Below are positions 1 to 7,869 of a stretch of 30,249 bases of DNA, one piece after another. This stretch comes from Gammaproteobacteria bacterium (lineage in GTDB: Bacteria; Pseudomonadota; Gammaproteobacteria; Steroidobacterales; Rariloculaceae). The position numbers and the translations under genes are program-made. The stretch covers positions 1-30,249 of the forward strand of contig PKRJ01000046.1 of the NCBI GenBank assembly GCA_017577365.1. Reading direction: 5' to 3'. How positions within the stretch are numbered: position 1 is the stretch's first letter; each line of letters begins with the position of its first letter. The notes under the pieces are model-generated. The model was not told where the DNA came from. It worked only from the letters and a program-made list of their open reading frames with translations, and did no database searches.

Positions 1-364
1 GCCCATGCGTCAGGTTGCCGCCGACGAGCGAGACGCCGAAGCGGCCGGCGAGCGCGTAGAATCCCGACGCGAACGCTTCGAGCCAGTCGGAATCGGCCCC
101 GGGCATCGTCAGCGCGAGCGTGCACCAGCGCGGGCGCGCGCCCATCGCGGCGATGTCGCTCAGGCTCACCGCGAGCGCGCGGTGGCCGACGGCGTCCGGC
201 GGCGCATCGGCGGGAAAGTGCACGTCGGACACGAGCGTATCGATCGTGACGACGATGCGCCCGTCGGGCCGGAGCACGGCCGCGTCGTCACCGACGCCGA
301 TCTCGACCGCGCGATCGTCCGTCGCCCGCGTGAAGTAGCGGCGGATGATCTCGAACTCGTTCAT
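1..364 (-). CDS. thiL: Thiamine-monophosphate kinase, N-terminal part (3' end outside window)
   Basis: ThiL phosphorylates thiamine monophosphate to thiamine diphosphate with ATP in the cytoplasm. Only the first 121 codons lie in the window and the reading frame runs off the left edge. The visible N-terminus begins MNEFEIIRRYF and carries the family's acidic metal/ATP motif VGDDAAVL (about residues 24-31). It then shows DTLVSDVHF and the SLSDIAAMGA helix, which are typical of the AIR-synthase-related fold. The ATG at 362-364 matches the usual ThiL start. The gene follows nusB by 52 bases on the same strand, the usual gammaproteobacterial order at the end of a riboflavin operon, so it is probably cotranscribed with nusB. 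The identification is from sequence motifs and gene order together. Confidence 0.93.
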   Translation of the reverse strand, partial: MNEFEIIRRYFTRATDDRAVEIGVGDDAAVLRPDGRIVVTIDTLVSDVHFPADAPPDAVGHRALAVSLSDIAAMGARPRWCTLALTMPGADSDWLEAFASGFYALAGRFGVSLVGGNLTHG

Positions 365-416
365 CTCGATCGCGCGCCGCGGCGTTGCCGTGCGTCGCCT
401 GCGCTTCTCGTCATCG

Positions 417-878
417 TCAACGGGCACCGTCTCCGGAACCGCTCTCCGCGCCGCGAAAGCCTTCGGATCGCGCGGCCCTGTCGAGCACTGCGTTCACGAA
501 CCGATAGCTTTCCGCGGCGCCGTAACGCTTCGCGAGCTCGACGGCCTCGTTGATCACGACCTTGGTCGGGACGTCCGGCCGATAGCGGAGCTCGGCGAGC
601 GCCATCAGCAGGATCGCACGGCCGACCGCGTCGAGCTGCTCGAGCGAGCGCGCGGCGTATTTCGCGATCGCGCGGTCGAAATCGTCGGCCTCGGAGACGG
701 CCTTGTCGAGCAGCTCGCGAAAATAGCTCTTGTCGATCTTCGTGAACTCGGGCAGCTCCGAGAACTGCCGCTCGAGCTCCGCGAGGTCGTGCCCGGCGAT
801 CTGCCACTGATAAAGCGCCTTGACGAGCAGCTCGCGCGCCCGGTGCCTGCTGCGCGCTCCGCGTCCCTGCGATGTCAA
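417..878 (-). CDS. nusB: Transcription antitermination factor NusB
   Basis: NusB (153 residues) is an all-helical RNA-binding protein. With NusE (ribosomal protein S10) it binds boxA RNA in rRNA leaders and supports processive antitermination. The N-terminal basic segment followed by RARELLVKALYQWQ, the central DAVGRAILLMALAELRY and the C-terminal VVINEAVELAKRYGA are the conserved family blocks. The length is slightly above the E. coli protein because of a basic head and a short C-terminal tail. The start is a TTG at 876-878. It is preceded at about 7 bases by GGGGAG on the minus strand, which supports this start, and no in-frame ATG precedes the conserved helix. It lies 97 bases downstream of ribH and 52 bases upstream of thiL, all on one strand. 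Confidence 0.95.
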   Translation of the reverse strand: MTSQGRGARSRHRARELLVKALYQWQIAGHDLAELERQFSELPEFTKIDKSYFRELLDKAVSEADDFDRAIAKYAARSLEQLDAVGRAILLMALAELRYRPDVPTKVVINEAVELAKRYGAAESYRFVNAVLDRAARSEGFRGAESGSGDGAR

Positions 879-975
879 CGCTCAGCTCCCCGCGCGACGG
901 CATCGCGTCGCGACCTGCAGGCCCCCCGTGCCGGGAATCTCGGCCGAGAGCGGCTCGCGCGAAGACGCCATCTCG

Positions 976-1455
976 TCACTGCTCCATGCGGCGGCACAGC
1001 GACGCCATCTCGATCGCCGTCAATGCGGCGTCCGCGCCCTTGTTGCCGCCCTTCGTGCCGGCCCTCTCGACCGCCTGCTCGATCGTGTCGACCGTGAGCA
1101 GACCGAATCCGATCGGAATCTCGTGCTCGAGCGCGACGCGCCCGATGCCGGAAGCGGCCTCGCCTGCGACGTAATCGAAATGCGCCGTCGCGCCGCGGAT
1201 CACGCAGCCGAGCGCGATCAGCGCGTCGTGCTTGCGGCTCGCCGCCATGCGCTTCAGCGCGAGCGGGATCTCGAACGCGCCGGGCACGCGCACGACCTCG
1301 ATATCGCCGGGCTCGGCGCCGTGCTTGATCAGCGTCGCGACGGCCCCGTCGAGCAGACGCTCGACGATGAACTCGTTGAAGCGCGACGCGACGATGCCGA
1401 AACGCAAGCCCCGCGCGTTGTAGTGCCCTTCGACGACCCTGATCCGCTCATCCAT
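976..1455 (-). CDS. ribH: 6,7-dimethyl-8-ribityllumazine synthase
   Basis: RibH condenses 5-amino-6-ribitylamino-uracil with 3,4-dihydroxy-2-butanone 4-phosphate to make the lumazine precursor of riboflavin. It normally assembles into pentamers or 60-mer capsids. The 159-residue protein shows the family's blocks in order: SRFNEFIVERLLDGA, the substrate loop VPGAFEIPLALK, GCVIRGATAHFDYVA with the catalytic histidine, and PIGFGLLTVDTIEQA. The length is normal for the family. The ATG at 1453-1455 overlaps the last 8 bases of ribBX, so translational coupling with that gene is likely. All expected catalytic features look intact. Confidence 0.97.
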   Translation of the reverse strand: MDERIRVVEGHYNARGLRFGIVASRFNEFIVERLLDGAVATLIKHGAEPGDIEVVRVPGAFEIPLALKRMAASRKHDALIALGCVIRGATAHFDYVAGEAASGIGRVALEHEIPIGFGLLTVDTIEQAVERAGTKGGNKGADAALTAIEMASLCRRMEQ

Positions 1456-2608
1456 CCTGTCCGCCTCGATTCTTCGCCTCGTCCACGTACTCGACGACCT
1501 CCAGGCCGAAGCCGGAAAGCCCGTGCATGTGCTTCGGCGCGGACAAAACGCGCATGCGCCTCACGCCGAGCGCGCGCAGCACCTGTGCGCCGGTGCCGAT
1601 CGTCCTCAGGTCCATCGTCCGCTCGCGCCGCCGCGGAAGGTCGCCGGACTCCTCGCCGAGCGCCTTGACGACGCGCATGAGGTCCCGCGCGGACTCTTCC
1701 TGCCGAAGCACGACCACGACGCCGTGACCGTTCTCGGCGACGCGCCGCATCGCGTCGCGCAGCGGCCAGCCGAGACGCTCATCGCGGACGCCGATCACGT
1801 CCGACAACGTTTCCTGCCGATGCACGCGAACGAGCGTCGGCGTCTCGGGATCGATCTCGCCGCGGACGAGCGCAAGGTGCACGGTCCGATTCACGTGATC
1901 CTCGAAGCAGACCATTCGAAACGGACCGAACTCGGTTTGCACCACAAGCTCCGAGATCGCCTCGACCGACTCCTCCTTCTCGAGCCGATACTTGATCAGG
2001 TCGGCTATCGTGCCGATGCGCAAGCCGTGGCGGCGCGCGAACTCGATCAGCTGCTCGCGCCGAGCCATCGTGCCGTCCTCGTTCAGGATCTCGACGATGA
2101 CCGCCGCGGGCTCGAGCCCGGCGAGGCGCGCGAGGTCGCAGCCCGCCTCCGTATGCCCCGCGCGCGTCAACACGCCGCCGGGCTGCGCCATGAGCGGGAA
2201 GATATGCCCCGGCTGGACGAGATCCTCGGGACGCGCGTTCGGCGCGACCGCGGCCCGGATCGTGCGCGCGCGGTCGTGCGCCGAGATGCCGGTCGTCACG
2301 CCCTCGGCCGCTTCGATCGATACCGTGAAATTCGTCGTGCGCCGCTCGTCCGTGCTGTTCACCATCAGCGGCAGGCGCAGCTGCTCGCACCGCTGGCGCG
2401 TCAGCGTCAGGCAGATCAGACCTCGCGCGTAGCGCGCCATGAAATTGATGTCCTCCGGGCGAACCTTCGTCGCGGCCATCACGAGATCGCCCTCGTTCTC
2501 GCGATCCTCGTCGTCGAGGATCACGACCATCTCGCCGCGCCGCACGGCGTCGATGATGTCCTCGACGCTGTCGAAGGGCGAACGGTGCTCGGTATCTCGT
2601 GTCGTCAT
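1448..2608 (-). CDS. ribBX: 3,4-dihydroxy-2-butanone 4-phosphate synthase fused to a degenerate GTP cyclohydrolase II domain (RibBX type)
   Basis: The N-terminal RibB domain (about residues 10-210) converts ribulose 5-phosphate to dihydroxybutanone phosphate for riboflavin synthesis. Its acidic metal loop DDEDRENEGD (32-41) and the catalytic GHTEAG stretch (151-156) are intact. The C-terminal part (about 211-386) has the fold signature of GTP cyclohydrolase II (FGPFRMVCFED, LALVRGEI). The zinc-site segment is changed, however: where RibA has a VHSECxTGDxxxSxRCDCG-type motif, this protein reads VHRQETLSDVIGVRDERLG, with no cysteines. The second domain should therefore not be a zinc GTP cyclohydrolase. 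Such RibBX hybrids are known in Gammaproteobacteria, and a separate ribA is expected elsewhere. The 386-residue length fits the hybrid. The gene lies 82 bases after ribE and overlaps ribH by 8 bases. Confidence 0.95.
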   Translation of the reverse strand: MTTRDTEHRSPFDSVEDIIDAVRRGEMVVILDDEDRENEGDLVMAATKVRPEDINFMARYARGLICLTLTRQRCEQLRLPLMVNSTDERRTTNFTVSIEAAEGVTTGISAHDRARTIRAAVAPNARPEDLVQPGHIFPLMAQPGGVLTRAGHTEAGCDLARLAGLEPAAVIVEILNEDGTMARREQLIEFARRHGLRIGTIADLIKYRLEKEESVEAISELVVQTEFGPFRMVCFEDHVNRTVHLALVRGEIDPETPTLVRVHRQETLSDVIGVRDERLGWPLRDAMRRVAENGHGVVVVLRQEESARDLMRVVKALGEESGDLPRRRERTMDLRTIGTGAQVLRALGVRRMRVLSAPKHMHGLSGFGLEVVEYVDEAKNRGGQDG

Positions 2609-2690
2609 GGATCGCTCGGATCGTCGAAACGGAAAGCCTACCTCGAAAAGGTCCGACGCGCTTGGCCTCGCGCCGGGAGCCGGATACGCG

Positions 2691-3293
2691 CTACGTGGTA
2701 GCGCGGCCGTCGAGCATGCGCTCGACGTAGCGGGCGAGCATGTCGACTTCGATGTTGACCGCCGTGCCGACGCGGTAGCGGCCGATGATCGTCGCGTCCC
2801 GGGTATGCGGCACGATGTTCACGTCGAAGGTATGCCCCGAGATCGCGTTGACCGTAAGGCTCACGCCGTCGACCGCGACCGAGCCTTTCCGCGCGACGTA
2901 GCGCGCGAGCTCGGGCGGCAGCTCGATCGAGATCGCGAGCGAGCGCGCCGCGGGTGCGACCGAGACGACGCGGCCGATGCCGTCGACGTGACCGCTCACG
3001 AGATGGCCGTCGAGCGGATCGCCGACGCGAAGCGCGGGCTCGAGGTTCAAGGGCTCCCCGGGCGCGAGCGCCGCGAGCGTCGTCCGCGCGAGCGTCTCGC
3101 TCGAGACGTCCGCCGAGAAGCGATCGTCGGCCGCGTCGACGACGGTGAGGCAGACGCCGTTCACGGCGATGCTCGCGCCGAGCTCGGGACGCTCGATCGC
3201 CCCCGCGGGGAAACCGACCACGACGCGGCGGTCGCCGCCCGTCGGCACGCTTTCGAGCAATCGGCCGACGGCCTTGATGATCCCGGAGAACAT
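2691..3293 (-). CDS. ribE: Riboflavin synthase, alpha subunit
   Basis: This enzyme disproportionates two molecules of dimethylribityllumazine to riboflavin and the ribitylamino-uracil that RibH reuses. The 200-residue protein starts with the diagnostic MFSGII and contains two tandem lumazine-binding barrels. The first holds SIAVNGVCLTV and VSSETLARTTL, the second LVSGHVDGIG and GSVAVDGVSLTVN. The C-terminal helix (NIEVDMLARYVER) is the trimerisation helix seen in the family. The ATG lies 12 bases after the ribD stop, with a strong GAGGGG ribosome-binding site that overlaps the end of ribD. The gene is called ribC in some species. Confidence 0.97.
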   Translation of the reverse strand: MFSGIIKAVGRLLESVPTGGDRRVVVGFPAGAIERPELGASIAVNGVCLTVVDAADDRFSADVSSETLARTTLAALAPGEPLNLEPALRVGDPLDGHLVSGHVDGIGRVVSVAPAARSLAISIELPPELARYVARKGSVAVDGVSLTVNAISGHTFDVNIVPHTRDATIIGRYRVGTAVNIEVDMLARYVERMLDGRATT

Positions 3294-3305
3294 CGCGTGC
3301 GCCCC

Positions 3306-4418
3306 TCAACAGCGCGCGGACGAAACGCGCGGCCGCGCGATGATACGCAAGTCCGCCCCGACGCGGCGAACGTCGTCGAGCTCGAGCTCCACGCGGTCGG
3401 CGAGCGACTCGAGCGGCCCGAACGCGAACAGCCCGCGCGCGCCGTCGCCGAGAAGCTGCGGCGCGAGATAGAGCACGAGCTCGTCGATCAGCCCGCGGTC
3501 GAGCAACGCGCCGTTGAGCTCGGGCCCGGCCTCGACCCAGACGTCGTTGACGCCGAGCGCCCCGAGCCGCCGGAAGACCTCGACGAGGTCGCACCGCTCG
3601 TCGCCGCCGACGCGCTCGATACGAATGCGTCCCGGCTCCGCTTGCGCGGGAGTGAAAGCGCGCACGGCCGACTCGCTCGCGGTCGTGAACAGCACGACGT
3701 CGCCCGGCGACGCGAGCACGCGCGCCGTCGGCGGCGTGCGCAGCCGGCTGTCGACGATCACGCGCAACGGGGTGCGCGTGCCTGCGTCGAGCCGGGCCGT
3801 GAGCTCCGGATCGTCCGCGAGCACCGTGCCGACGCCGGTCAGGATCGCCGCCGAGCGGGCCCGAAAGCGATGCACGTCGCGCCGCGCATCGGCCCCGGTG
3901 ATCCAGCGGCTCTCGCCGTTCGCGAGCGCCGTTCGGCCGTCGAGGCTTGCCGCGAGCTTGCTCGTGACGAACGGCCGGCCGCGCGTCAGCCTCGCGAAGA
4001 ACCCGCGATTCACGGCCCTCGCCTGCGCCTCGAGCACGCCGACGTGCACCTCGATGCCCGCTTCGCGCAGCCGGTCGATACCGCCCTGCGCGATCGGATT
4101 CGGATCGAGCGCGGCGCACACGACGCGCGCAATGCCGGCGTCGATCAGCGCCTCGGTGCACGGCCCGGTGCGCCCCGTGTGATTGCACGGCTCGAGCGTG
4201 ACGTAGGCGGTGGCGCCGCGGGCCGCGTCGCCCGCGGCCGCGAGCGCGACGATCTCGGCATGCGGGCCGCCCGGCGGCTGCGTGAACCCTTCGCCGACGA
4301 CGCGCCCGTCGCGCGCGAGCACGCAGCCGACGGACGGATTCGGCGCAGTCGTGCCGACGGCGCGCTCCGCGAGCCTGAGGGCCCGCGCCATGAACGCGTG
4401 GTCGTCGCCGCGGCTCAC
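3306..4418 (-). CDS. ribD: Bifunctional diaminohydroxyphosphoribosylaminopyrimidine deaminase / 5-amino-6-(5-phosphoribosylamino)uracil reductase
   Basis: RibD performs the second and third committed steps of riboflavin synthesis. The N-terminal deaminase domain has the zinc site HAE (53-55) and PCNHTGRTGPC (77-87, cysteines at 78 and 87). The C-terminal part is a DHFR-like NADPH reductase with SLDGRTALANGESRWIT and the GVGTVLADDPELTAR nucleotide loop. I chose the GTG at 4416-4418, which gives 370 residues, close to the E. coli length. Its GTGA overlaps the nrdR stop by 4 bases, and a GGAAG ribosome site lies 10-12 bases upstream. The ATG nine codons later is an alternative. The long upstream extension of this open frame overlaps nrdR and is not part of the gene. 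Confidence 0.95.
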   Translation of the reverse strand: MSRGDDHAFMARALRLAERAVGTTAPNPSVGCVLARDGRVVGEGFTQPPGGPHAEIVALAAAGDAARGATAYVTLEPCNHTGRTGPCTEALIDAGIARVVCAALDPNPIAQGGIDRLREAGIEVHVGVLEAQARAVNRGFFARLTRGRPFVTSKLAASLDGRTALANGESRWITGADARRDVHRFRARSAAILTGVGTVLADDPELTARLDAGTRTPLRVIVDSRLRTPPTARVLASPGDVVLFTTASESAVRAFTPAQAEPGRIRIERVGGDERCDLVEVFRRLGALGVNDVWVEAGPELNGALLDRGLIDELVLYLAPQLLGDGARGLFAFGPLESLADRVELELDDVRRVGADLRIIARPRVSSARC

Positions 4419-4918
4419 GGCTCGTCGTCTTCCGGCAGCAGCGACATCTGCTCGCGGCTCTTGTGAGGCTGCGCGCGCAGCCGCTGGATCTCTTCCTGGA
4501 ACTCGGTCACGTCCTGGAAGCTTCGGTAAATCGATGCGAAACGCACGTACGCGACCTCGTCGAGACGCCTGAGCTCCTCCATGACCATGTCGCCGATGCG
4601 GCGGCTCGGCACGTCCCGCTCGCCCATCGTCTGCAGCCGATGCCGAATCCGCTCGATGCTCGCCTCGACGTCCTCGGTCTTCACCGGGCGCTTCTGCAAG
4701 GCGGCGAGCATGCCGGCGCGCAGCTTCTCCTCGTCGAACGGCTCGCGGCGCCCGTCCCGCTTCGTCACGTGCGGCATCACGAGCTCGGGCGTCTCGAACG
4801 TCGTGAAGCGTTCCTGGCATTTCAGGCACTCACGTCGGCGCCGCACCTGCCGCCCCTCGCCGGCGAGCCGCGAGTCGATCACCTTCGTGTCGGCATGATT
4901 GCAGAACGGGCAGTGCAT
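4415..4918 (-). CDS. nrdR: Transcriptional repressor NrdR
   Basis: NrdR is the nucleotide-sensing repressor of ribonucleotide reductase genes and acts by binding NrdR boxes. The 167-residue protein starts MHCPFC and has a zinc ribbon with two CxxC pairs (residues 3/6 and 31/34), followed by RFTTFE and an ATP-cone domain (VTKRDGRREPFDEEKLRAG onward). The characteristic end of the cone, VAYVRFASIYRSFQD, is present. The C-terminal tail is slightly longer than in E. coli NrdR. The gene leads directly into ribD with a 4-base overlap, the conserved gammaproteobacterial arrangement, and follows the deacetylase gene by 73 bases. I saw no NrdR box in the window. Confidence 0.97.
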   Translation of the reverse strand: MHCPFCNHADTKVIDSRLAGEGRQVRRRRECLKCQERFTTFETPELVMPHVTKRDGRREPFDEEKLRAGMLAALQKRPVKTEDVEASIERIRHRLQTMGERDVPSRRIGDMVMEELRRLDEVAYVRFASIYRSFQDVTEFQEEIQRLRAQPHKSREQMSLLPEDDEP

Positions 4919-4991
4919 CGGACCGAACCAAGGTCGGGGAAACGGATCGGCTCCGTTGCGAAGAGAACGGTCCGTCCCGGCTTTCCCGTGC

Positions 4992-5918
4992 CTACACCAG
5001 CGCTTCCACGACGCGCGTCCACGCGCGCGCCAGGTTGCGGCGATTGTAACCGCCGCCGCCCATGGCTAGCAGGCGGCCTTGCGCATGGCGCTCCGCGATC
5101 TCGCGGAGGCGCTTCGCGGCGTGCGCATGCGCCTCCTCGGAGAACTGGAGATGCGTGATCGGATCGCCCGCGAGCGAGTCGGCGCCGCACTGAAACAGCA
5201 CGAGCTCGGGCTTGCCGCGCTCGAGGTAAGCCTCGACCTCTTCCCAGGCTTCGAGGAAATGCGCGTCGTTCGCGCCCGGCGGCAGCGGGATGTTGAGCTT
5301 CGTGCCTTCGGCCGGCCCGCGCCCGGTTTCGGATCGGCTGCCCGTCCCCGGGTAAAGGAATCGGCCGTCCTCGTGCAGATCGGCGAACAGCACGTCCGGA
5401 TCGTCCTCGAAGCCGTAGAACACGCCGTCGCCGTGATGGGCGTCGATGTCGACGTAAGCGACGCGGCGAATGCCGTGCACGCGGCGCGCGGCCTCGATCG
5501 CGATGCCGCAGTCGTTGAAGACGCAGAAGCCCGCGGCGCCGCGCCGCGACGCATGATGCAGCCCCCCGATCGGAATGAACGCCGGACGGCCCTCCGAGAC
5601 GACGGCGGCGAGCGCCGCGAGCGTGCCGCCGACGACGTGCGCCGCGGCCTCGTACACGCCGGGAAACGCCGGCGTGTCGCCGTGATCGAGGTAGCCGCGG
5701 CCGCGCTCCGAGAGCTCGATCACGCGATCGACGTACTCGGGCGCATGAAACCATTCGATCTCCTCGCGGCTCGCCGGCGGCGCACGGCGGCGCTCGACGC
5801 GGCTCGCGGCCGCCGAGCGCTCGAGCTCGGCGACGAAGGCATCGTGCCGGTCGGGGCCGAACGGGTGCCCTTCGGGGAATCCGTACGCGGCGATCTCCGG
5901 GCCCGTGATGACGATCAT
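4992..5918 (-). CDS. Histone deacetylase-family (AcuC/AphA-like) zinc amidohydrolase
   Basis: This 308-residue protein belongs to the arginase/deacetylase superfamily. Such enzymes remove acetyl groups from lysines, polyamines or small acetylated amines; the substrate here is unknown. Every catalytic residue expected from class I/II histone deacetylases is visible: the histidine pair in GGLHHA (121-122), zinc ligands in VDIDAHHGDG (D159, H161) and GADSLAGDP (D247), and the transition-state tyrosine in GGGGYN (Y291). It has no signal peptide and is therefore cytoplasmic. The gene is divergent from ettA across 219 bases and precedes nrdR by 73 bases on the same strand, so it may be the first gene of that transcript. 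Function beyond deacetylation is inference. Confidence 0.92.
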   Translation of the reverse strand: MIVITGPEIAAYGFPEGHPFGPDRHDAFVAELERSAAASRVERRRAPPASREEIEWFHAPEYVDRVIELSERGRGYLDHGDTPAFPGVYEAAAHVVGGTLAALAAVVSEGRPAFIPIGGLHHASRRGAAGFCVFNDCGIAIEAARRVHGIRRVAYVDIDAHHGDGVFYGFEDDPDVLFADLHEDGRFLYPGTGSRSETGRGPAEGTKLNIPLPPGANDAHFLEAWEEVEAYLERGKPELVLFQCGADSLAGDPITHLQFSEEAHAHAAKRLREIAERHAQGRLLAMGGGGYNRRNLARAWTRVVEALV

Positions 5919-6065
5919 CGTGTCATACCGCTCATCGGCGCGGCCGACGCATCCCGGTGCCGCAGGGATGAACCAAAACGCCGAAATCGACTCTTAAACC
6001 CTCCACGAATCGGGGCCGACGCGCGGGGATCGCGGCACGGCGGAAAGCCTCGACGACGTGCCGAT

Positions 6066-6093
6066 TTGCGTTTATGCGGCGTTTGCCGATAAT
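6066..6093 (+). promoter_or_regulatory. Candidate sigma-70-type promoter for ettA
   Basis: A TTGCGT hexamer at 6066-6071 and GATAAT at 6088-6093 are separated by 16 bases. They resemble -35 and -10 elements and lie 44 bases before the ettA start. The call rests on sequence resemblance only. The rest of the 219-base divergent gap shows nothing else convincing. Confidence 0.45.
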
Positions 6094-6137
6094 CGCAGCC
6101 CCCGCCCCGCGTCTCCGAGAGATTTCGAAGATTTCGC

Positions 6138-7811
6138 ATGGCACAGTACATCTATACCACGAACCGTCTGTCGAAGGTCGTGCCGCCCAAGCGGTACATC
6201 CTTCGCGACATCAGCCTGAGCTTCTTCCCCGGCGCGAAGATCGGCGTGCTCGGTCTGAACGGCGCCGGCAAGTCGACGCTGCTGCGCATCATGGCCGGCG
6301 TCGACAAGGAATACGACGGCGAGGCGCGCCCGCAGCCCGGCATCAAGATCGGTTATCTCGCGCAAGAACCCGAGCTCGATCCGGAGAAGACCGTCCGGCA
6401 AATCGTCGAGGAAGGCGTCGCCGACACGCTCGCGCTGATCCAGCGCTTCAACGAGATCAGCGACAAGTTCGCCGAGCCGATGAGCGACGACGAGATGAAC
6501 GCGCTGCTCGAGGAGCAAGGGAAGCTGCAGGACAAGATCGACGCGGTCGGCGGCTGGGAGATCGAGCGGCAGCTCGAGATCGCGGCGGACGCGCTCCGGC
6601 TTCCGCCGTGGGACGCGCTCGTGAAGCACCTCTCGGGCGGTGAGCGGCGCCGCGTCGCGCTCTGTCGGCTCTTGTTGTCGCGCCCCGACATGCTGCTGCT
6701 CGACGAGCCGACGAACCATCTCGACGCCGAGTCCGTCGCGTGGCTCGAGCGCTACTTGACCGAGTATCCCGGCACGGTCGTCGCCGTCACGCACGACCGC
6801 TATTTCCTCGACAACGCCGCCGGCTGGATCCTCGAGCTCGACCGCGGCTACGGCATTCCTTGGCAGGGCAACTACAGCTCGTGGCTCGAGCAGAAGGAAC
6901 AGCGTCTCGCGATCGAGGAGAAGCAGGAGCAGGCGCGTCAGCGCGCGATCAAGCAGGAGCTCGAGTGGGTACGCTCGAACCCGAAGGCGCGGCAGGCCAA
7001 GGCCAAGGCGCGTCTCGCCCGCTTCGAGGAGCTCAACTCGAAGGAGTACCAGGCGCGCAACGAGACGAACGAGATCTATATCCCGCCCGGCCCACGGCTC
7101 GGCGATCTCGTCATCGAGGCCGAAGGGTTGTCGAAGGCATTCGGCGACCGCGTGCTGTTCGAGAATCTGTCGTTCAGCCTGCCGCCGGGCGGCATCGTCG
7201 GCGTGATCGGGCCGAACGGCGCCGGCAAGTCGACGCTGTTCAAGATCATCACGGGACAGGAGAAACCGGACAGCGGCACGATCCGCATCGGCGAAACGGT
7301 GAAGCTCGCTTACGTCGACCAGTCGCGCGACGCGCTCGACAACGAGAAAACGGTCTGGGAAGAGATCAGCGACGGGCAGGACATCCTGCGCGTCGGGAAC
7401 TACGAGACGCCGTCCCGCGCGTACGTCGGCCGATTCAACTTCAAGGGCACGGATCAGCAGAAGAAGGTCGGATTACTCTCCGGCGGCGAGCGCAACCGCG
7501 TCCATCTCGCGAAGCTCCTTCGCTCGGGGGGCAACGTGCTGCTGCTCGACGAGCCGACGAACGACCTCGACGTCGAGACGCTGCGCGCCCTCGAGGAAGC
7601 GCTGCTGAACTTCCCGGGCTGCGCGGTCGTGATCTCGCACGATCGCTGGTTCCTCGACCGGATCGCGACGCACATCCTCGCGTTCGAGGGCGACAGCCAG
7701 GTCGTCTTCTTCCAGGGGAACTACGCGGACTATGCCGAGGACCTGAAGCGGCGCAAGGGTGAGGACGCCGCGCAGCCTCATCGCATCCGTTACAAGCGAC
7801 TCGCGCAGTAG
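6138..7811 (+). CDS. ettA: Energy-dependent translational throttle protein EttA (ABC-F ATPase)
   Basis: EttA binds the ribosomal E site and gates entry into the elongation cycle according to the ATP/ADP ratio. The protein has 557 residues, almost the E. coli length, and shows two ABC cassettes. The first has Walker A GLNGAGKST (39-47), signature LSGGERRR and LLLDEPTNHLD. The second has GPNGAGKST, LSGGERNR and LLLDEPTNDLD. Between them lies the charged interdomain linker rich in Lys, Arg and Glu (LEQKEQRLAIEEKQEQ and following). The N-terminus MAQYIYT is typical. It has no membrane domain. The gene appears to be monocistronic, bounded upstream by a divergent deacetylase and downstream by a perfect 30-base palindrome. 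Confidence 0.96.
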   Translation: MAQYIYTTNRLSKVVPPKRYILRDISLSFFPGAKIGVLGLNGAGKSTLLRIMAGVDKEYDGEARPQPGIKIGYLAQEPELDPEKTVRQIVEEGVADTLALIQRFNEISDKFAEPMSDDEMNALLEEQGKLQDKIDAVGGWEIERQLEIAADALRLPPWDALVKHLSGGERRRVALCRLLLSRPDMLLLDEPTNHLDAESVAWLERYLTEYPGTVVAVTHDRYFLDNAAGWILELDRGYGIPWQGNYSSWLEQKEQRLAIEEKQEQARQRAIKQELEWVRSNPKARQAKAKARLARFEELNSKEYQARNETNEIYIPPGPRLGDLVIEAEGLSKAFGDRVLFENLSFSLPPGGIVGVIGPNGAGKSTLFKIITGQEKPDSGTIRIGETVKLAYVDQSRDALDNEKTVWEEISDGQDILRVGNYETPSRAYVGRFNFKGTDQQKKVGLLSGGERNRVHLAKLLRSGGNVLLLDEPTNDLDVETLRALEEALLNFPGCAVVISHDRWFLDRIATHILAFEGDSQVVFFQGNYADYAEDLKRRKGEDAAQPHRIRYKRLAQ

Positions 7812-7820
7812 CCGCCGGCC

Positions 7821-7850
7821 GGCGCGAAACCGCGGCCGCGGTTTCGCGCC
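7821..7850. terminator. Perfect 30-base palindrome, likely bidirectional terminator
   Basis: The two 15-base arms (GGCGCGAAACCGCGG and its exact complement) are contiguous with no spacer. They lie 9 bases after the ettA stop and 19 bases before the end of the converging lipoprotein gene. As RNA this would form a very stable GC-rich hairpin from either strand. There is no clear T tract, so factor-independent termination is an inference from position. Confidence 0.6.
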
Positions 7851-7869
7851 CCAGGCCGCGAGGCACGCC

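Noticed and set aside
2609..2690. FMN riboswitch before ribBX
   Set aside because: The gap is only 82 bases and I could not find the conserved RFN helices or AGGG-containing core. The region upstream of nrdR shows none either.
2439..4466. 675-codon plus-strand frame opposite ribE and ribD
   Set aside because: Antisense shadow with repetitive Arg/Asp/Ala composition, while the minus strand encodes recognisable riboflavin enzymes.
4419..4829. Upstream extension of the ribD frame
   Set aside because: It runs antiparallel in frame through nrdR coding sequence and shows only Arg/Ala-rich sequence. The GTG at 4418 with GTGA overlap is the natural start.
5915..6151. 78-codon minus-strand frame in the ettA/deacetylase gap
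   Set aside because: Arg/Ser-rich translation with no motif, overlapping both gene starts.
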